DNA of 64,000 nucleotides. Source: Posidoniimonas corsicana (GTDB lineage Bacteria > Planctomycetota > Planctomycetia > Pirellulales > Lacipirellulaceae). The DNA lies in the NCBI RefSeq assembly GCF_007859765.1, contig NZ_SIHJ01000001.1:1632067-1696066 (forward strand), in the 5' to 3' direction. Under the pieces are notes generated by a model. It had not been told where the DNA came from, made no database searches, and was given only the letters and a program-made list of their open reading frames with translations. Below are positions 19,621-29,829 of this stretch, in pieces (position 1 is the stretch's first letter; every line of letters begins with the position of its first letter). The position numbers were made by a program, and so were the translations under genes.

Positions 19621-20667
19621 ATGTCGGACATCGTTGAGGCGCTGAAGGAACTAACGCTGTTCGCGGTGATCGCGGCGCCCATCTGGGCGGTGCTGGTCCG
19701 CAAGCGGCTGCGGGAGGGGAGCTTCCTGCCGTATACGCCCCGCTGGCCCGTTCCCTGGGGCCCGGTGGGGGCGTTCCTCGCGATCGGCTTCTTGATCCTG
19801 TCGCTGCTCGAGGCGGGCGCCAGCTCAGGTCCCGCCGACCAGGCCCCGGCCCAATCGGCGATGACCGCCGACCAGTTTGTGCAGTTCGCGGTGCTGTCGG
19901 CTGTGCTGAACCTGGGCCTGGTCTTCGGCCTGGTGGTCTTCTTCCTCAAGTCCGGGCGCTCGACCCTGAGCGACGTGGGTCTGCCCGAGGACGGAACGGA
20001 GGTTCTGTCGGACCTGCGGCTGGGGGTCGTGACGGCGCTGGCGTCGCTGCTGCCGGTCTATGCGCTGCAGGTGTTGTTGGTGGTGGGGCTCGGCGTTGAG
20101 TCCGAGCACCCCACGCTGCTGCAGCTGCTCAACGACTCCAACCCGCTGGTGCTGCTGGCGGCCTGGCTGACCGCCGGCGTGGTGGCGCCCGTGTTCGAAG
20201 AGTTTGTCTTTCGCCTGCTGTTCCAGGGATGGATGGAACGCGTCGAGGACGAGGCCCTGGGAATCGCCGGCCGGCTGACCCTCGAAGAGGGCGAGGACGA
20301 TGGCCAGGAGCCAGAGCCGAAGGACGAAATCGATGCCGGCCGCTTCGTGGACAGCGACAACCCCTACGCCTCGCCCCAGGTGCACACGCTACGCCGGCTG
20401 CGCCGCCGACGCGGCACGCCGCCCACCCCGCCCGAAGAGACCTTCGCCGGCCTGCCGCACGGCTGGGGGCCGATCCTGATCAGCTCGTTCGTCTTCGCGT
20501 TGCTGCACCTGTCGCAGGGCGCCGCGGTGGGGCCGCTGTTCATCCTGGCGTTGATGCTCGGCTACCTCTACCAGCGGACGCACCGCATCACGCCGTCGAT
20601 CTTCGCCCACATGACGTTCAACACCATCTCGCTGCTGGCCGCGTACGCCACGGCGCACGCGTCGTGA
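19621..20667 (+). CDS. CPBP-family intramembrane glutamic protease with NPYASP loop
   Basis: A 348-residue polytopic protein with the CPBP (Abi) motifs: EEFVFRLLFQGWME (Glu-Glu and Arg), FALLHLSQG and HMTFNTIS. Between motif 1 and motif 2 is a hydrophilic insertion of about 75 residues (EEGEDDGQEPEPKDE and VDSDNPYASPQVH) that contains an NPYASP motif. CPBP enzymes include CAAX-type prenyl proteases and bacteriocin-immunity proteins; the substrate here is unknown. It starts 21 bases after pgsA and overlaps the next gene. Confidence 0.85.
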   Translation: MSDIVEALKELTLFAVIAAPIWAVLVRKRLREGSFLPYTPRWPVPWGPVGAFLAIGFLILSLLEAGASSGPADQAPAQSAMTADQFVQFAVLSAVLNLGLVFGLVVFFLKSGRSTLSDVGLPEDGTEVLSDLRLGVVTALASLLPVYALQVLLVVGLGVESEHPTLLQLLNDSNPLVLLAAWLTAGVVAPVFEEFVFRLLFQGWMERVEDEALGIAGRLTLEEGEDDGQEPEPKDEIDAGRFVDSDNPYASPQVHTLRRLRRRRGTPPTPPEETFAGLPHGWGPILISSFVFALLHLSQGAAVGPLFILALMLGYLYQRTHRITPSIFAHMTFNTISLLAAYATAHAS

Positions 20668-20972
20668 GCGAGCCGCTGGAGCTGTCGCCGCACCCCCAGG
20701 GCGTGGTGCTGGCCGTGAAGGCCCGCGCCGGCGGTGCCTGCAACGCGGTGGCCGGCGTCCGCGACGGCCGCCTGCTGGTCAGCGTCACCCAGGCGCCGGA
20801 GAAGGGGAAGGCCAACGCCGCGATTGGCCGGGTAATCGCGAAGGCGCTCGGCCTGCGGCCATCCGAGGTGCAGCTCTTCGCGGGGCCGACGAACCCGCAG
20901 AAACGTTTCCTGCTGGTCGGCGCCGACCCGGACGCGGTGCGACAAACGGTCGCGGAGCTGTTGGCGGACTGA
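20664..20972 (+). CDS. DUF167 (YggU-like) protein
   Basis: A 102-residue protein starting at a GTG that overlaps the TGA of the CPBP gene (GTGA), indicating translational coupling. VKARAGGACNAVAGVRDG, VTQAPEKGKAN and LFAGPTNPQKRFLL match the DUF167/YggU family, a small alpha/beta protein of unknown function. Longer open frame upstream in this phase is antisense-like sequence inside the CPBP gene. Confidence 0.88.
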   Translation: MSEPLELSPHPQGVVLAVKARAGGACNAVAGVRDGRLLVSVTQAPEKGKANAAIGRVIAKALGLRPSEVQLFAGPTNPQKRFLLVGADPDAVRQTVAELLAD

Positions 20973-21099
20973 CCGCAGCGGGTACAGTGCGGCCCGGCGC
21001 CGCGAAAGTTGTCGGACCGGCGCAGGGCGTCTATCATGCTGTCGGTCGGCGCCCACCCGCTGTGGCCCCGCCTCGTCGACTCGTTCCGGAACCCCCGCT

Positions 21100-22416
21100 G
21101 TGACCGAAGTTGCCAAGAAGGTTGGTCAGTACGTCGTGCTGATCGCGATCACGGTCTTCGCCTGCGCCGTGATGTGGTACGTCAGCTCGCGGAGCACCGG
21201 CGTGCACGACGACGCGGCTGGCGTCGCGAAGCCCGCGGTCGCGGCGCGCACCAAGGCGCTGGTCAGCGTTACCGCGATCCGCCCCGAGGTTGTCGACCTG
21301 ACGGTCAGGCAGAGTGGCAAGATCCGCGCGTGGGAAGACTACACGCTGGCCTTCGAGGTCGCCGGACGGGTGCAGGAGCTGGGCGTCAACGAGCAGGGCA
21401 GGCCGCTCGACGTGGGCGACCGCGTGCAGGCCGGTCAGGTGCTCGCGCGGCTCGACGACCGCATCTACGCCGCCCGCAAGTCCGAGGCGGTCGCGCAGCT
21501 CGAGCAGGCCGCGTCCGACCTCCGCCGCGACCGCCGCCTGTTCGAGCAGGGCCGCGGCGCGCTGACCGAGGCCGAGTACCAGGACACCCTCACTCGCCAG
21601 GCGGTCGCGCTCGCCCAGCAAGAGGTGGCGATCAAGAACCTGGAGGACACGGTGTTGGTCTCGCCCGTGACCGGCACCATCGCCCGCCGCCTGGTCGAGG
21701 CCGGCGAGTCGGTGACCGCCCACGAGGCCGTGTTCGAAGTCGTCGAGAACGACCAGTTGCTGCTGGTGGTCGACGTGCCCGAGTCGCGCGTCCGCGAGCT
21801 CGAGGCGCGGATGCGGCAGGTGGAGAAGGCCCGACGCGAGAACCGCTCGGCCGACCCGGAGGACAAGGTGTTCCGCGCCCGCGTGAACCTGGAGGGCCGC
21901 GACGCGTTCGGCGCCCGGCCGCCGATGATCAACGGCGAGGTGCACCAGATCGCCCAGGTGGCGGACGAGCGAACCAAGCTGTTCGAGGTCGAGATCCGCA
22001 TCGACAACCGCGACCGGCTGCTGCGGCCTGGCATGGTCGCCACGGCCGACCTGGTGACCAAACGCGTGCTGGCGTACCGCGTGCCCGACGTGGCGGTGAT
22101 GTTCCGCGGCGCCGACGCCTACCTGTTCACCGTCCGCGAGCAGCCCACCCCGGTCGAGGCGATCTTCTGGGAGGTCGGCCAGGCCGACCTGCGGGTGGCC
22201 AACCGGGTGAACCTCGAGCAGTGGGTCGACCAGGGCGACTCGATCGTCGTGCCGGCCGCCGACCACGACCTGCACGCCGTGGTGACCCGTGGCCAGCAGC
22301 GGCTGACCGACGGCCAGTACGTGCGGGTGGTGAACGCCGACGAGCTGCGCGGCGGCATGACCGACGCCACCGCCCAGCGACGGCCTGACCAGGACCAGGC
22401 CGCCGACGTCAACTAA
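21100..22416 (+). CDS. RND efflux periplasmic adaptor subunit (HlyD/MFP family)
   Basis: A 438-residue protein with an N-terminal membrane anchor (YVVLIAITVFACAVMWYV). A lipoyl half-motif precedes an alpha-helical hairpin (about residues 126-185, rich in Gln/Glu/Ala heptads) and a second lipoyl half (VSPVTGTIARRLVEAGESV), then beta-barrel domains. Adaptors of this kind bridge an inner-membrane RND pump to an outer-membrane channel. The start is the GTG at 21100. The RND gene follows 30 bases downstream. No outer-membrane factor gene is nearby. Confidence 0.9.
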   Translation: MTEVAKKVGQYVVLIAITVFACAVMWYVSSRSTGVHDDAAGVAKPAVAARTKALVSVTAIRPEVVDLTVRQSGKIRAWEDYTLAFEVAGRVQELGVNEQGRPLDVGDRVQAGQVLARLDDRIYAARKSEAVAQLEQAASDLRRDRRLFEQGRGALTEAEYQDTLTRQAVALAQQEVAIKNLEDTVLVSPVTGTIARRLVEAGESVTAHEAVFEVVENDQLLLVVDVPESRVRELEARMRQVEKARRENRSADPEDKVFRARVNLEGRDAFGARPPMINGEVHQIAQVADERTKLFEVEIRIDNRDRLLRPGMVATADLVTKRVLAYRVPDVAVMFRGADAYLFTVREQPTPVEAIFWEVGQADLRVANRVNLEQWVDQGDSIVVPAADHDLHAVVTRGQQRLTDGQYVRVVNADELRGGMTDATAQRRPDQDQAADVN

Positions 22417-22446
22417 CGCCGGCCAGCCCCGGCGCCCGCGGACCGC

Positions 22447-25400
22447 ATGAACATCACCAACCTCGCCATCGACCGCCCCCGCGCCGTGCTGGTGCTGACG
22501 CTGCTGGTGCTGCTGATGGCGGTGTACGCGGGCTACTTCACGCCGGTGCAGCGCTCGCCCGCTATCACCAAGGCGGTGGTGATCGTCGCGATCCCGTACC
22601 CGGACTCCGACCCGGCCAAGGCCGAGAACAACATCGCCCGCAAGGTCGAGGACGCGCTCAAGGAGCTGCAGAGCGTCGACTTCATCGCCTCGACCAGCAT
22701 GCGCGGGTCGGCGGTGACGCAGGTCATCTTCCTGGACGACGTCGACCCCGACGCGGCCCGCATCGAGGTCCAGGACCTTGTCAACCGGATCACCAACGAG
22801 CTGCCGCTCGGGCGTGAGGTCCAGCCGATCGTCACGGACATCGATTTCGAGAACATGCCGCTGATGCTGCTGAACATCACGGCGCCCCCCGGGCTCGACG
22901 ACCGCACGCTCAAGACCATCGCTGAGGACGTGCAGGACGAGATCGAGGCCGTCGACGGCGTGGCCAACACGCAGTTGTTCGGCGGCAAAGAGCGCGAGAT
23001 CCACGTCAACGTGAACCCGGACCTGATGTCGCAGTACGGCATCTCGCTGGCGCAGGTGCAGCAGGCGATCGCCAACTTCCATGCCGAAGTGCCCGCCGGC
23101 GAGTTCACCACCGGCGAGTACGACCGCACCCTCCGCAACGAGACCGAGCTGCGCGGGGTGGCCGACATCCGCGAGGCGGTGGTCAGCAGTCAGGGGGGCC
23201 GCGTGATCCGCGTGTCGGACATCGCGGAGGTGATCGACTCGCACCGCAAGGTGATGAACCTGGCCGAGTTCGACGGCCAGGCCGGCGCGCTGATCATGGT
23301 CAACAAGGAGTCCGACATCAACACGCTCGGCGCTGCCCGCGGCGTCCGCGAGGTGGTCGAGGGCCTGCGGGACGAGTTCCCGGACTTCACCTTCGCCATC
23401 ACCCGCGACGCGTCGTCGGAGATCTGGGTGATGTTCCGCGTGCTGGGCTCCAGCGCCATCTTCGGCGCGATGCTGGTGCTGGTGATCCTGGCGTGGACCA
23501 TGGGCCTGCGGATCTCGCTGCTGGTGCTGATCGCCATCCCGTTCAGCATGGCGGTGGCGCTACAGTTCCTGTTCTTCGCCGGCATCCCGGTGTCGAACAT
23601 GGTCGTGTTCTCGTTCATCCTCGTGCTGGGGATGGTCGTGGACGGGGCGATCATCGTGGCGGAGAACATCTACCGCCACATCGAACGCGGCGAGGACCCG
23701 GTCGACGCGGCCAAGAACGGCATCCACGAGGTCGGCATCCCCGTGATCGCCGCCGACCTGACCACCATCGCCGCGTTCCTGCCGATGATCCTCGTGCCGG
23801 GGATCATGGGCGACTTCATGGGCGTGATGCCCAAGGTGGTGAGCGTCGCGCTGCTGGGGTCGGTGCTGGTGGACCATTTCGTGATCCCCACCGTGGCGGC
23901 CCGCTGGTACAAGAAGCGGACCCCGGTAAAGGACGAGTCGCAGTCGTTCCACTCGCTGGTCGGCGGGCGGGCCGACGGGCCGCAGCACACCGCGCGGATC
24001 AGGCCCGACGTTGGTTTCTTCACCCGCGTCTACGCGCGGAGCCTGCGGTTCGCGTTGGCGCACCGCGGCTTTGTCATGATCTGGTGCCTGCTGGCGATGT
24101 GGGGCGCCAAGATCCTGATCGGGCAGCTCGGGTTCAACTTCTTCCCCACCAGCGACCGCGGGCAGTTCATCGTCAAGTACGAGCTGCCGCTGGGCTACAG
24201 CATCGAGGAGACGCTCAACGCGTCGCGGGTCATCACCGAGCCGCTGCGGCGGTGGGAGAAGAGCGGCATCCTGTCGCACTACGTGACCTCGGCGGGGTCG
24301 TCCGGCGGGCTGGCCGTCCGCGTCGACGACGACCCGGCCACCGGCCCCGAGTTTGGCCAGGTGCAGGTCGAGCTGGTCCCGCCGATGGACCGCAGCATCC
24401 ACGAGCAGGAGGTCATCCGCTACCTGCGGGACAACGTGCGGCCGATCCCCGGCATGACCTTCAGCGTCGAGGAGGTCGAGGACGGCCCACCGGGCGGAGC
24501 GGACGTGTCGGTCCGGCTGACCGGCGACGACCTCACGCAGCTGGGCGAGATCTCCAAGGAGATCGCCGCGCGGCTCCGCGAGGTCCGCGGCGCGGTCGAC
24601 GTGCAGACCGACTTCCGTGACGAGAGCCCCGAGCTGGTCATCGAGCCCACCCCCAGCGTGGTCGGCCTGTTCGACATGGACGAGGCCCGCATCGCGCAGG
24701 CGGTGCAGACCGCCATCGCCGGCGACAACCGCATCCAGATCACCCTCGACGACGAGGACGTCGACGTCCGCGTGCAGCTGGCGCCCGAGTACCGCCGCCG
24801 ACCGGCGGACCTCAAACGCCTGACGCTCACCGGGCAGGGGGGCGAGCGGGCCACCATCGAGCAGCTGGCCGACATCCGCCGCGACGCCGGCCTGTACAGC
24901 ATCAACCGGTACGAGCGGCAGCGGGCGGTGGTGACCAAGTGCAACGTGGTGGCGCCGACCACCCCCGCCGACGTGTTCAAGCGGATCAACGACCAGATCC
25001 TGCCCGACCTCGGCTTCCGCCCCGCCGCCGACGCCGAGAAGAGCCTGGAGGGCTTCGCCAAGAACCACATCGGCCGCCCCACCACGCTGGCCGAGGGAGT
25101 GCAGGCCGAGTTCACCGGCGAGAACGACGAACGCGACGAGAACTTCGGCTACCTGCTGTGGAGCATGATCATCGGCGTGGTGCTCATCGCCGCGATCCTG
25201 GCGATGCAGTTCAACAGCTTCCGCCAGAGTATGATCGTGATGGTCACGGTGCCGCTGTCGTTCATCGGCGTGGTGATCGGCATGTGGGCGTCGGGCTTCC
25301 CGTTCAGCCTGGCGTCGTTCATCGGGCTGGTCAGCCTGACCGGCATCGTGGTGAACGACGCCATCGTGCTGGTCGACTTCGCCAACCAGGCCCGCAAACG

Positions 25401-25827
25401 CGGCCTGCCGGTCCGCGAGGCGCTGCTCGAGGCGGGCGTCAACCGGCTGCGGCCGGTGCTGCTGACCACCGTGACCACCATCGGCGGCCTGCTGCCGCTG
25501 CTGCTCAACATCTCCGGCGGCGCCGAGTTCTGGCAGCCGCTCACCGGCGCCGTGGTGTTCGGCCTGGCGTTCGCCACGATCCTGACGCTGGTCGTGATCC
25601 CCTGCTGCTACCTGATCGCCTACAACATCCCGCTGTGGATCTGGCGGAGCCTGGGCGCGGTGGTGCTGGCGCTGATGGCGATGGCCCTAGGGTCGCAGGC
25701 CGGCCCCGGGGCGGGGGTGGTCGCGATGGCGGTCGTGCTGCTGGCCGGCGGCGCCTTCGCCGCGATCGAGCTGGTCCGCGCCCGCGACGCGGGCGAGGCG
25801 CTGCTGTGGGATTCGAACCCGGCTTAG
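22447..25827 (+). CDS. RND-family efflux permease (HAE/AcrB-like)
   Basis: A 1126-residue proton-driven pump subunit with the two-fold RND layout: TM1 ([16 protein letters not shown]), a large periplasmic loop, a block of helices containing [19 protein letters not shown], a second periplasmic loop, and a second block containing [20 protein letters not shown]. The conserved acidic residues in these helices are those that carry protons. The C-terminus has two extra hydrophobic segments after the usual last helix (about residues 1060-1112), making it longer than typical AcrB. The substrate cannot be deduced. Confidence 0.95.
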   Translation: MNITNLAIDRPRAVLVLTLLVLLMAVYAGYFTPVQRSPAITKAVVIVAIPYPDSDPAKAENNIARKVEDALKELQSVDFIASTSMRGSAVTQVIFLDDVDPDAARIEVQDLVNRITNELPLGREVQPIVTDIDFENMPLMLLNITAPPGLDDRTLKTIAEDVQDEIEAVDGVANTQLFGGKEREIHVNVNPDLMSQYGISLAQVQQAIANFHAEVPAGEFTTGEYDRTLRNETELRGVADIREAVVSSQGGRVIRVSDIAEVIDSHRKVMNLAEFDGQAGALIMVNKESDINTLGAARGVREVVEGLRDEFPDFTFAITRDASSEIWVMFRVLGSSAIFGAMLVLVILAWTMGLRISLLVLIAIPFSMAVALQFLFFAGIPVSNMVVFSFILVLGMVVDGAIIVAENIYRHIERGEDPVDAAKNGIHEVGIPVIAADLTTIAAFLPMILVPGIMGDFMGVMPKVVSVALLGSVLVDHFVIPTVAARWYKKRTPVKDESQSFHSLVGGRADGPQHTARIRPDVGFFTRVYARSLRFALAHRGFVMIWCLLAMWGAKILIGQLGFNFFPTSDRGQFIVKYELPLGYSIEETLNASRVITEPLRRWEKSGILSHYVTSAGSSGGLAVRVDDDPATGPEFGQVQVELVPPMDRSIHEQEVIRYLRDNVRPIPGMTFSVEEVEDGPPGGADVSVRLTGDDLTQLGEISKEIAARLREVRGAVDVQTDFRDESPELVIEPTPSVVGLFDMDEARIAQAVQTAIAGDNRIQITLDDEDVDVRVQLAPEYRRRPADLKRLTLTGQGGERATIEQLADIRRDAGLYSINRYERQRAVVTKCNVVAPTTPADVFKRINDQILPDLGFRPAADAEKSLEGFAKNHIGRPTTLAEGVQAEFTGENDERDENFGYLLWSMIIGVVLIAAILAMQFNSFRQSMIVMVTVPLSFIGVVIGMWASGFPFSLASFIGLVSLTGIVVNDAIVLVDFANQARKRGLPVREALLEAGVNRLRPVLLTTVTTIGGLLPLLLNISGGAEFWQPLTGAVVFGLAFATILTLVVIPCCYLIAYNIPLWIWRSLGAVVLALMAMALGSQAGPGAGVVAMAVVLLAGGAFAAIELVRARDAGEALLWDSNPA

Positions 25828-26427
25828 CGGGGGGGGAGTCGCCAGCGGCGGCCGCGAGCCGCGTCTCGTCGCCCGACGCGTAAGCGGGGAAGGCCCAGAC
25901 GCGCCGTCGCTACCCAAACAAAACAATGACGAAAGGTTCCAGTAACCGTTGCTTGCTCGCTCAAGCGACAGGGGTTGGGCGCACCTCAGCGCATTTGCCA
26001 CGGGTGCAATTCATAGCGGTTGGTCCAACCGCCCGGGGTGTGAGGACACTCAAATCGAATGAGGTCTGCGAGCCGGCGGCGTAGGAAGGTTGTCTACTCG
26101 GGCGGTGGTGACCAGTCCGAGTTATGGCGCCTACTACAGGATACCCCTGAGCACGCGCAGGCTCGATATGCTTGGTTGATGGCGCCGCGTGCTCTCACAG
26201 GGACGCCCTGAAAGCTGTTTGATCCGCAAATGTCGCCCAGCTACAATATGCAAACCCGCAGGCTGGCGCCTACTCACCGTTCGCAGCCTCTTCGCGTTGC
26301 CCAAACACTCTTCCAAGTACTCCATAGCGCGCGGTTATATTCAGATCTAGAGACACCACCAGCCGGGCTCGAATCTTATTTGGGTTTCCTCCCCGGCATT
26401 CTTGTGTCTCTTCCCAAGAGGCCAACC
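25828..26427. other. Intergenic region upstream of the repeat-protein gene
   Basis: About 600 bases with no supportable gene and a clearly lower GC content than the efflux genes on the left. The frame of the downstream gene is open from 26230, but that segment has no signal-peptide or repeat character. TATATT at 26336-26341 could be a -10 element, without a good -35. Nothing else recognisable was found. Confidence 0.4.
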
Positions 26428-28230
26428 ATGAGATTTGAATATCGGTGCGCGATCGCCTTGCTACTGCCGGCCTTTGCCACGGTTCCTGTTGCATCCCAGA
26501 CGCTACCGTCCGGCGTCATCAACGCCCCACCGACAGTGATCGATCATCTCGAGTCCATCGGCTCGGGTACAACGCTCAACCTGTTCGATGGGGGGCGGAT
26601 TGGAACGAGCTTTAATGCTGGCTTGCCTGACGGATCGAGCACCAACGTGTTCGTGAACGTATTCGGCGGGTTCGTGGACAATTCCTTCGAGGCCAACGCA
26701 GGCAGCACGGTGAACATCAGCGGCGGGGACGGGGGCTCCCGCTTCGACGCCAACACAGGCAGTACGGTAAACATCAGCGGCGGGAGAGTGCGTGGTAGTT
26801 TCGAGGCCAACGCAGGCAGCACGGTGAACATCAGCGGCGGGACCGTGGACCCCGTCTTCGACGCCCACACCGGCAGCACGGTAAACATTAGCGGCGGGAC
26901 CGTGGGCGGTTCCTTCGACGCCAGCTCCGGCAGTGTGGTAAACATCAGCGGCGGGAGAGTGGGAGCCTATTTCACGGCCTACGGCGGCAGCACGGTGAAC
27001 ATCAACGGCGGGACCGTGGGCTACTCCTTCCGGGCCCTCGACGACAGCAGCGTCGCGCTGAAGGGTGGAGAGTTTAAGTTGAATGGAGCCAAGTACACCG
27101 GCGGTTCAATAACACTAGAGGACGGCGACGTTCTTACCGGCACGCTGACGGATGGCTCGCCGTTTATTTTCTCCCCTCAAGCCGGCGACCGTGTGGCAGG
27201 CGTCACGCTCATTTCGGCCCCTCTAGAACCGATCGACACGACGCCCATCATTGTCGATGGCTCGGGCCCACCTGCGCCGGCTGGCTTGCGGGCTGGACAG
27301 ACGCTCACATTCCAAGACGAACACACCTGGCTGGGCGGCAACTTCGCCGTGGTCGACGCCACGCTGCATGTCGAGGACGGACTCATCCTAAGTGGACTGG
27401 AAGCCGCTCGATCAGTCGTAAACGTAAGTGGCGGGCACTTACTTGACTTCGCCGCCTTCGATAGAAGCACGGTTAACCTCAGTGGCGCGAGAGTGTCCGA
27501 ATCCTTCGGCGCCTCACACGGCAGCACAGTGAATATTACCGGCGGTTCTCTAGGAAGGACCTTCAGCGCCTCACACGGCAGCACGGTGAACATTAGCGGC
27601 GGTTCCTTGAGAAGGACCTCCGGCGCCATCGACGGGAGCACGTTGAACATCAGCGGCGGTCACTTGAGTGGCGTTCTTTGGGCCTCCGGCGGCAGCTCAG
27701 TGAATATCAGCGACGGGACCGTGGCCAGTTCCGTCAACGCCAACACCGGCAGCACGGTAAACATCAGCGGCGGGACCGTGGGCGCCTATTTCACGGCCTC
27801 CGACGGCGGCACAGTGAACATAAGCGGCGGGAACGTGGGCTTCAACTTCGACGCCTCCGACGGCAGCATGCTTAGCATCAAAGGTGGAGTAGTCGCCGGA
27901 CTACTCCGCGCAAAATCGGGCAGTACCGTGGACATCATTGGAACAGAGTTCTACCTCGATGGGGTCTTAGTGGAACTCGAGTCTGGCGTGCCCACCGTAA
28001 TTGCCGATCGCGATGTCCGTTTAAGTGGATTCCTGGCGGATGGTGCAGGTTTTGAGTTTGACCTCTATTCGACAGATTATGGGGACGGTCGAGACTTCTT
28101 CTCACCGGACGCCTCATTACAGCTTACTTATGTCGCTGTGCCTGGACCGTCGTCGATCCTTTCCCTCAGCCTAGTTGCGGCCGCGATCGGCGGGCGGCGG
28201 ACTCAGTCCTGCAAGTTAACACTGCATTGA
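26428..28230 (+). CDS. Secreted 19-residue-repeat protein with PEP-like sorting tail
   Basis: A 600-residue secreted protein. The ATG at 26428 follows AAGAGG and gives a signal peptide (ALLLPAFATVPVAS). The body is built of 19-residue units of the form GSTVNISGGTVGGSFDASS: about eight in the first half and about ten in the second, each half ending in a similar non-repeat module (DGDVLTGTLTDGSPFIF and RDVRLSGFLADGAGFEF). This suggests a beta-helix duplicated as a whole. The C-terminus VPGPSSILSLSLVAAAIGG followed by RR resembles a PEP-CTERM tail with PGPSS in place of PEPSS. GC is lower than in neighbouring genes. Function unknown; a surface or matrix role is inferred. Confidence 0.75.
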   Translation: MRFEYRCAIALLLPAFATVPVASQTLPSGVINAPPTVIDHLESIGSGTTLNLFDGGRIGTSFNAGLPDGSSTNVFVNVFGGFVDNSFEANAGSTVNISGGDGGSRFDANTGSTVNISGGRVRGSFEANAGSTVNISGGTVDPVFDAHTGSTVNISGGTVGGSFDASSGSVVNISGGRVGAYFTAYGGSTVNINGGTVGYSFRALDDSSVALKGGEFKLNGAKYTGGSITLEDGDVLTGTLTDGSPFIFSPQAGDRVAGVTLISAPLEPIDTTPIIVDGSGPPAPAGLRAGQTLTFQDEHTWLGGNFAVVDATLHVEDGLILSGLEAARSVVNVSGGHLLDFAAFDRSTVNLSGARVSESFGASHGSTVNITGGSLGRTFSASHGSTVNISGGSLRRTSGAIDGSTLNISGGHLSGVLWASGGSSVNISDGTVASSVNANTGSTVNISGGTVGAYFTASDGGTVNISGGNVGFNFDASDGSMLSIKGGVVAGLLRAKSGSTVDIIGTEFYLDGVLVELESGVPTVIADRDVRLSGFLADGAGFEFDLYSTDYGDGRDFFSPDASLQLTYVAVPGPSSILSLSLVAAAIGGRRTQSCKLTLH

Positions 28231-28388
28231 TGCATCGCAAGGGCTTCTGCTGGCGGTGCGTACACGCGAAAGCTACTCTCACATCGCACCTTCCGCCGAC
28301 TGGCAAGTGGCAGTTGGATGCATCGACCGTGGCGCCCGGCGCCACTGGCTCTGCAAGTGGGAACCACGACAGAGTCACACTTGAGTCA

Positions 28389-28407
28389 GCACTGGCGAAG
28401 CCAGTGC
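28389..28407. repeat. Perfect hairpin GCACTGGC-GAA-GCCAGTGC
   Basis: An 8-base-pair perfect stem with a GAA loop in the 290-base gap between the repeat-protein gene and the GH43-like gene. CGCCAGTGC recurs about 20 bases downstream. There is no T-tract, so it is not a standard terminator. Confidence 0.45.
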
Positions 28408-28519
28408 CGCCCAAAGACTTCGTTCGCCAGTGCTATCCGCCCGTCCTCCCCGCCTCGCGATCTTCAGCTATCCTAGGACTAGCGCCTCATCGCTCGTCCT
28501 GTTTTCATTGGAACTCAAC

Positions 28520-29632
28520 ATGACCCGCACCCTGTTAACTGCAGCCCTGTTGTTCTGGTTGACGGCCAGCTCGCCCTGCCTGGCTCAGACCGAGGGCGGC
28601 TTGGCTCTGCCGCCGATGAAGCCTGCGGGGCACGCCGGGGAGAAGCCCGCCGCGGCGCCGGCCGAAGCCGACCTGGCGGCCTACCTGTTTGTGTTCCACA
28701 AGGACGACGACCACAGCCCGCACTTCGCCCTCAGCCGCGACGGCTACACCTTCACCGACCTGAACCACGGCCGGGCCGTGATGAGCGGCCGCGACCTGGC
28801 CGAGCAGCAGGGCGTCCGCGACCCCTACATCGCCCGCGGGCCGGACGGCGCCTTCTACCTCGGCCTGACCGACCTGCACATCTTCGCGCAGCGCGAGGGC
28901 CTCCGCGACACCGAGTGGGAGCGGCCGGGCGAGCAGTACGACTGGGGCAACAACCGGGCGCTGGTGCTGATGAAGTCGTACGACCTGATCAACTGGACCC
29001 ACACGATCTACCACGTCGGCGAGGAGTTCGAGCGGTTCAGCGACGTCGGCTGCCTGTGGGCGCCGCAGGTGATCTACGACCCGGCCGAGGAGAAGATGCT
29101 GGTGTCGTTCACCACGCGGTTCGGGCGGGGCCGCAACAACCTGTACTACGCGTACGCCAACGAGGCGTTCACCGGGTTTGTGGGCGAGCCGCAGGAGCTG
29201 TTCCAGTACCCCCGCGACCGCAACATCATCGACAGCGACATCGTGCACGCGGCCGGCGCGTACCACCTGTTCTACGTCGCCCACGACCGGCCCGGCGGCA
29301 TCCGCCACGCGGTGTCCGACCGGATCAACGAGGGTTATGTCTTCGACGACACCAAGGTCGACCCGGAGCGGGTCGCCTGCGAGGCGCCCAGCGTGTGGCG
29401 CCGCCTCGGCACGGACACCTACGTGCTGATGTACGACGTGTTCGGCCTGCGGCCCCACAACTTCGGCTTCAGCGAGACCACCGACTTCAAGACCTTCAAG
29501 TCGATCGGCCGCTTCAACGAGGGCGTGATGAAGACCACCAACTTCACCTCCCCCAAGCACGGCGCGGTGGTGCACCTGACCGACGCCGAGGCGGACCGGC
29601 TGGCAAGCCGGTGGGGGCTGGAGGATTTCTAA
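28520..29632 (+). CDS. Secreted glycoside hydrolase family 43-like protein
   Basis: A 370-residue exported protein: signal peptide (LLTAALLFWLTASSPCLA) and a five-bladed propeller-type sequence. Candidate catalytic residues fit GH43: Asp101 in GVRDPYIA, Asp238 or Asp240 in IIDSDIVHA, and Glu288 in VACEAPSVWRR. WAPQVIYDPAEEKMLV and GRNNLYYAYA are typical blade sequences. GH43 enzymes release arabinose or xylose from plant or algal polysaccharides; the substrate here is not predictable. The start at 28520 has GGAA upstream. Confidence 0.8.
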   Translation: MTRTLLTAALLFWLTASSPCLAQTEGGLALPPMKPAGHAGEKPAAAPAEADLAAYLFVFHKDDDHSPHFALSRDGYTFTDLNHGRAVMSGRDLAEQQGVRDPYIARGPDGAFYLGLTDLHIFAQREGLRDTEWERPGEQYDWGNNRALVLMKSYDLINWTHTIYHVGEEFERFSDVGCLWAPQVIYDPAEEKMLVSFTTRFGRGRNNLYYAYANEAFTGFVGEPQELFQYPRDRNIIDSDIVHAAGAYHLFYVAHDRPGGIRHAVSDRINEGYVFDDTKVDPERVACEAPSVWRRLGTDTYVLMYDVFGLRPHNFGFSETTDFKTFKSIGRFNEGVMKTTNFTSPKHGAVVHLTDAEADRLASRWGLEDF

Positions 29633-29829
29633 TGGGGGGCGGTCTAATCGGAGCGACCTCGAGTGTCCGCCTGGCAACCACACGCTTCAGCCGGCGCACG
29701 TTGGTTGGCGGGGCGAACCGGGGGCTAACGCCCTGCGGCTGATGCGTGGGCGCTGATGGCTGTGGGCCCTCGCTGACGCGTCGAATTGCGGCGGGGCGAG
29801 CGGTCGCGGGGGCTTTCTCTTACGCCCTG

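Noticed and set aside
21034-25068. Long minus-strand open frames opposite the RND genes
   Set aside because: Composition is dominated by His, Val, Leu and Asp stretches typical of antisense GC-rich frames; no family motif was found.
25808-25820. T-arm-like sequence (minus strand GGGTTCGAATCCC) suggesting a tRNA
   Set aside because: It is in the coding end of the RND gene, and the minus strand shows no matching acceptor stem, D-arm or anticodon arm around it.
26690-27870. Regular 57-base repeats that could look like a CRISPR or satellite array
   Set aside because: They are in frame with the long gene and encode 19-residue protein repeats; there are no unique spacers.
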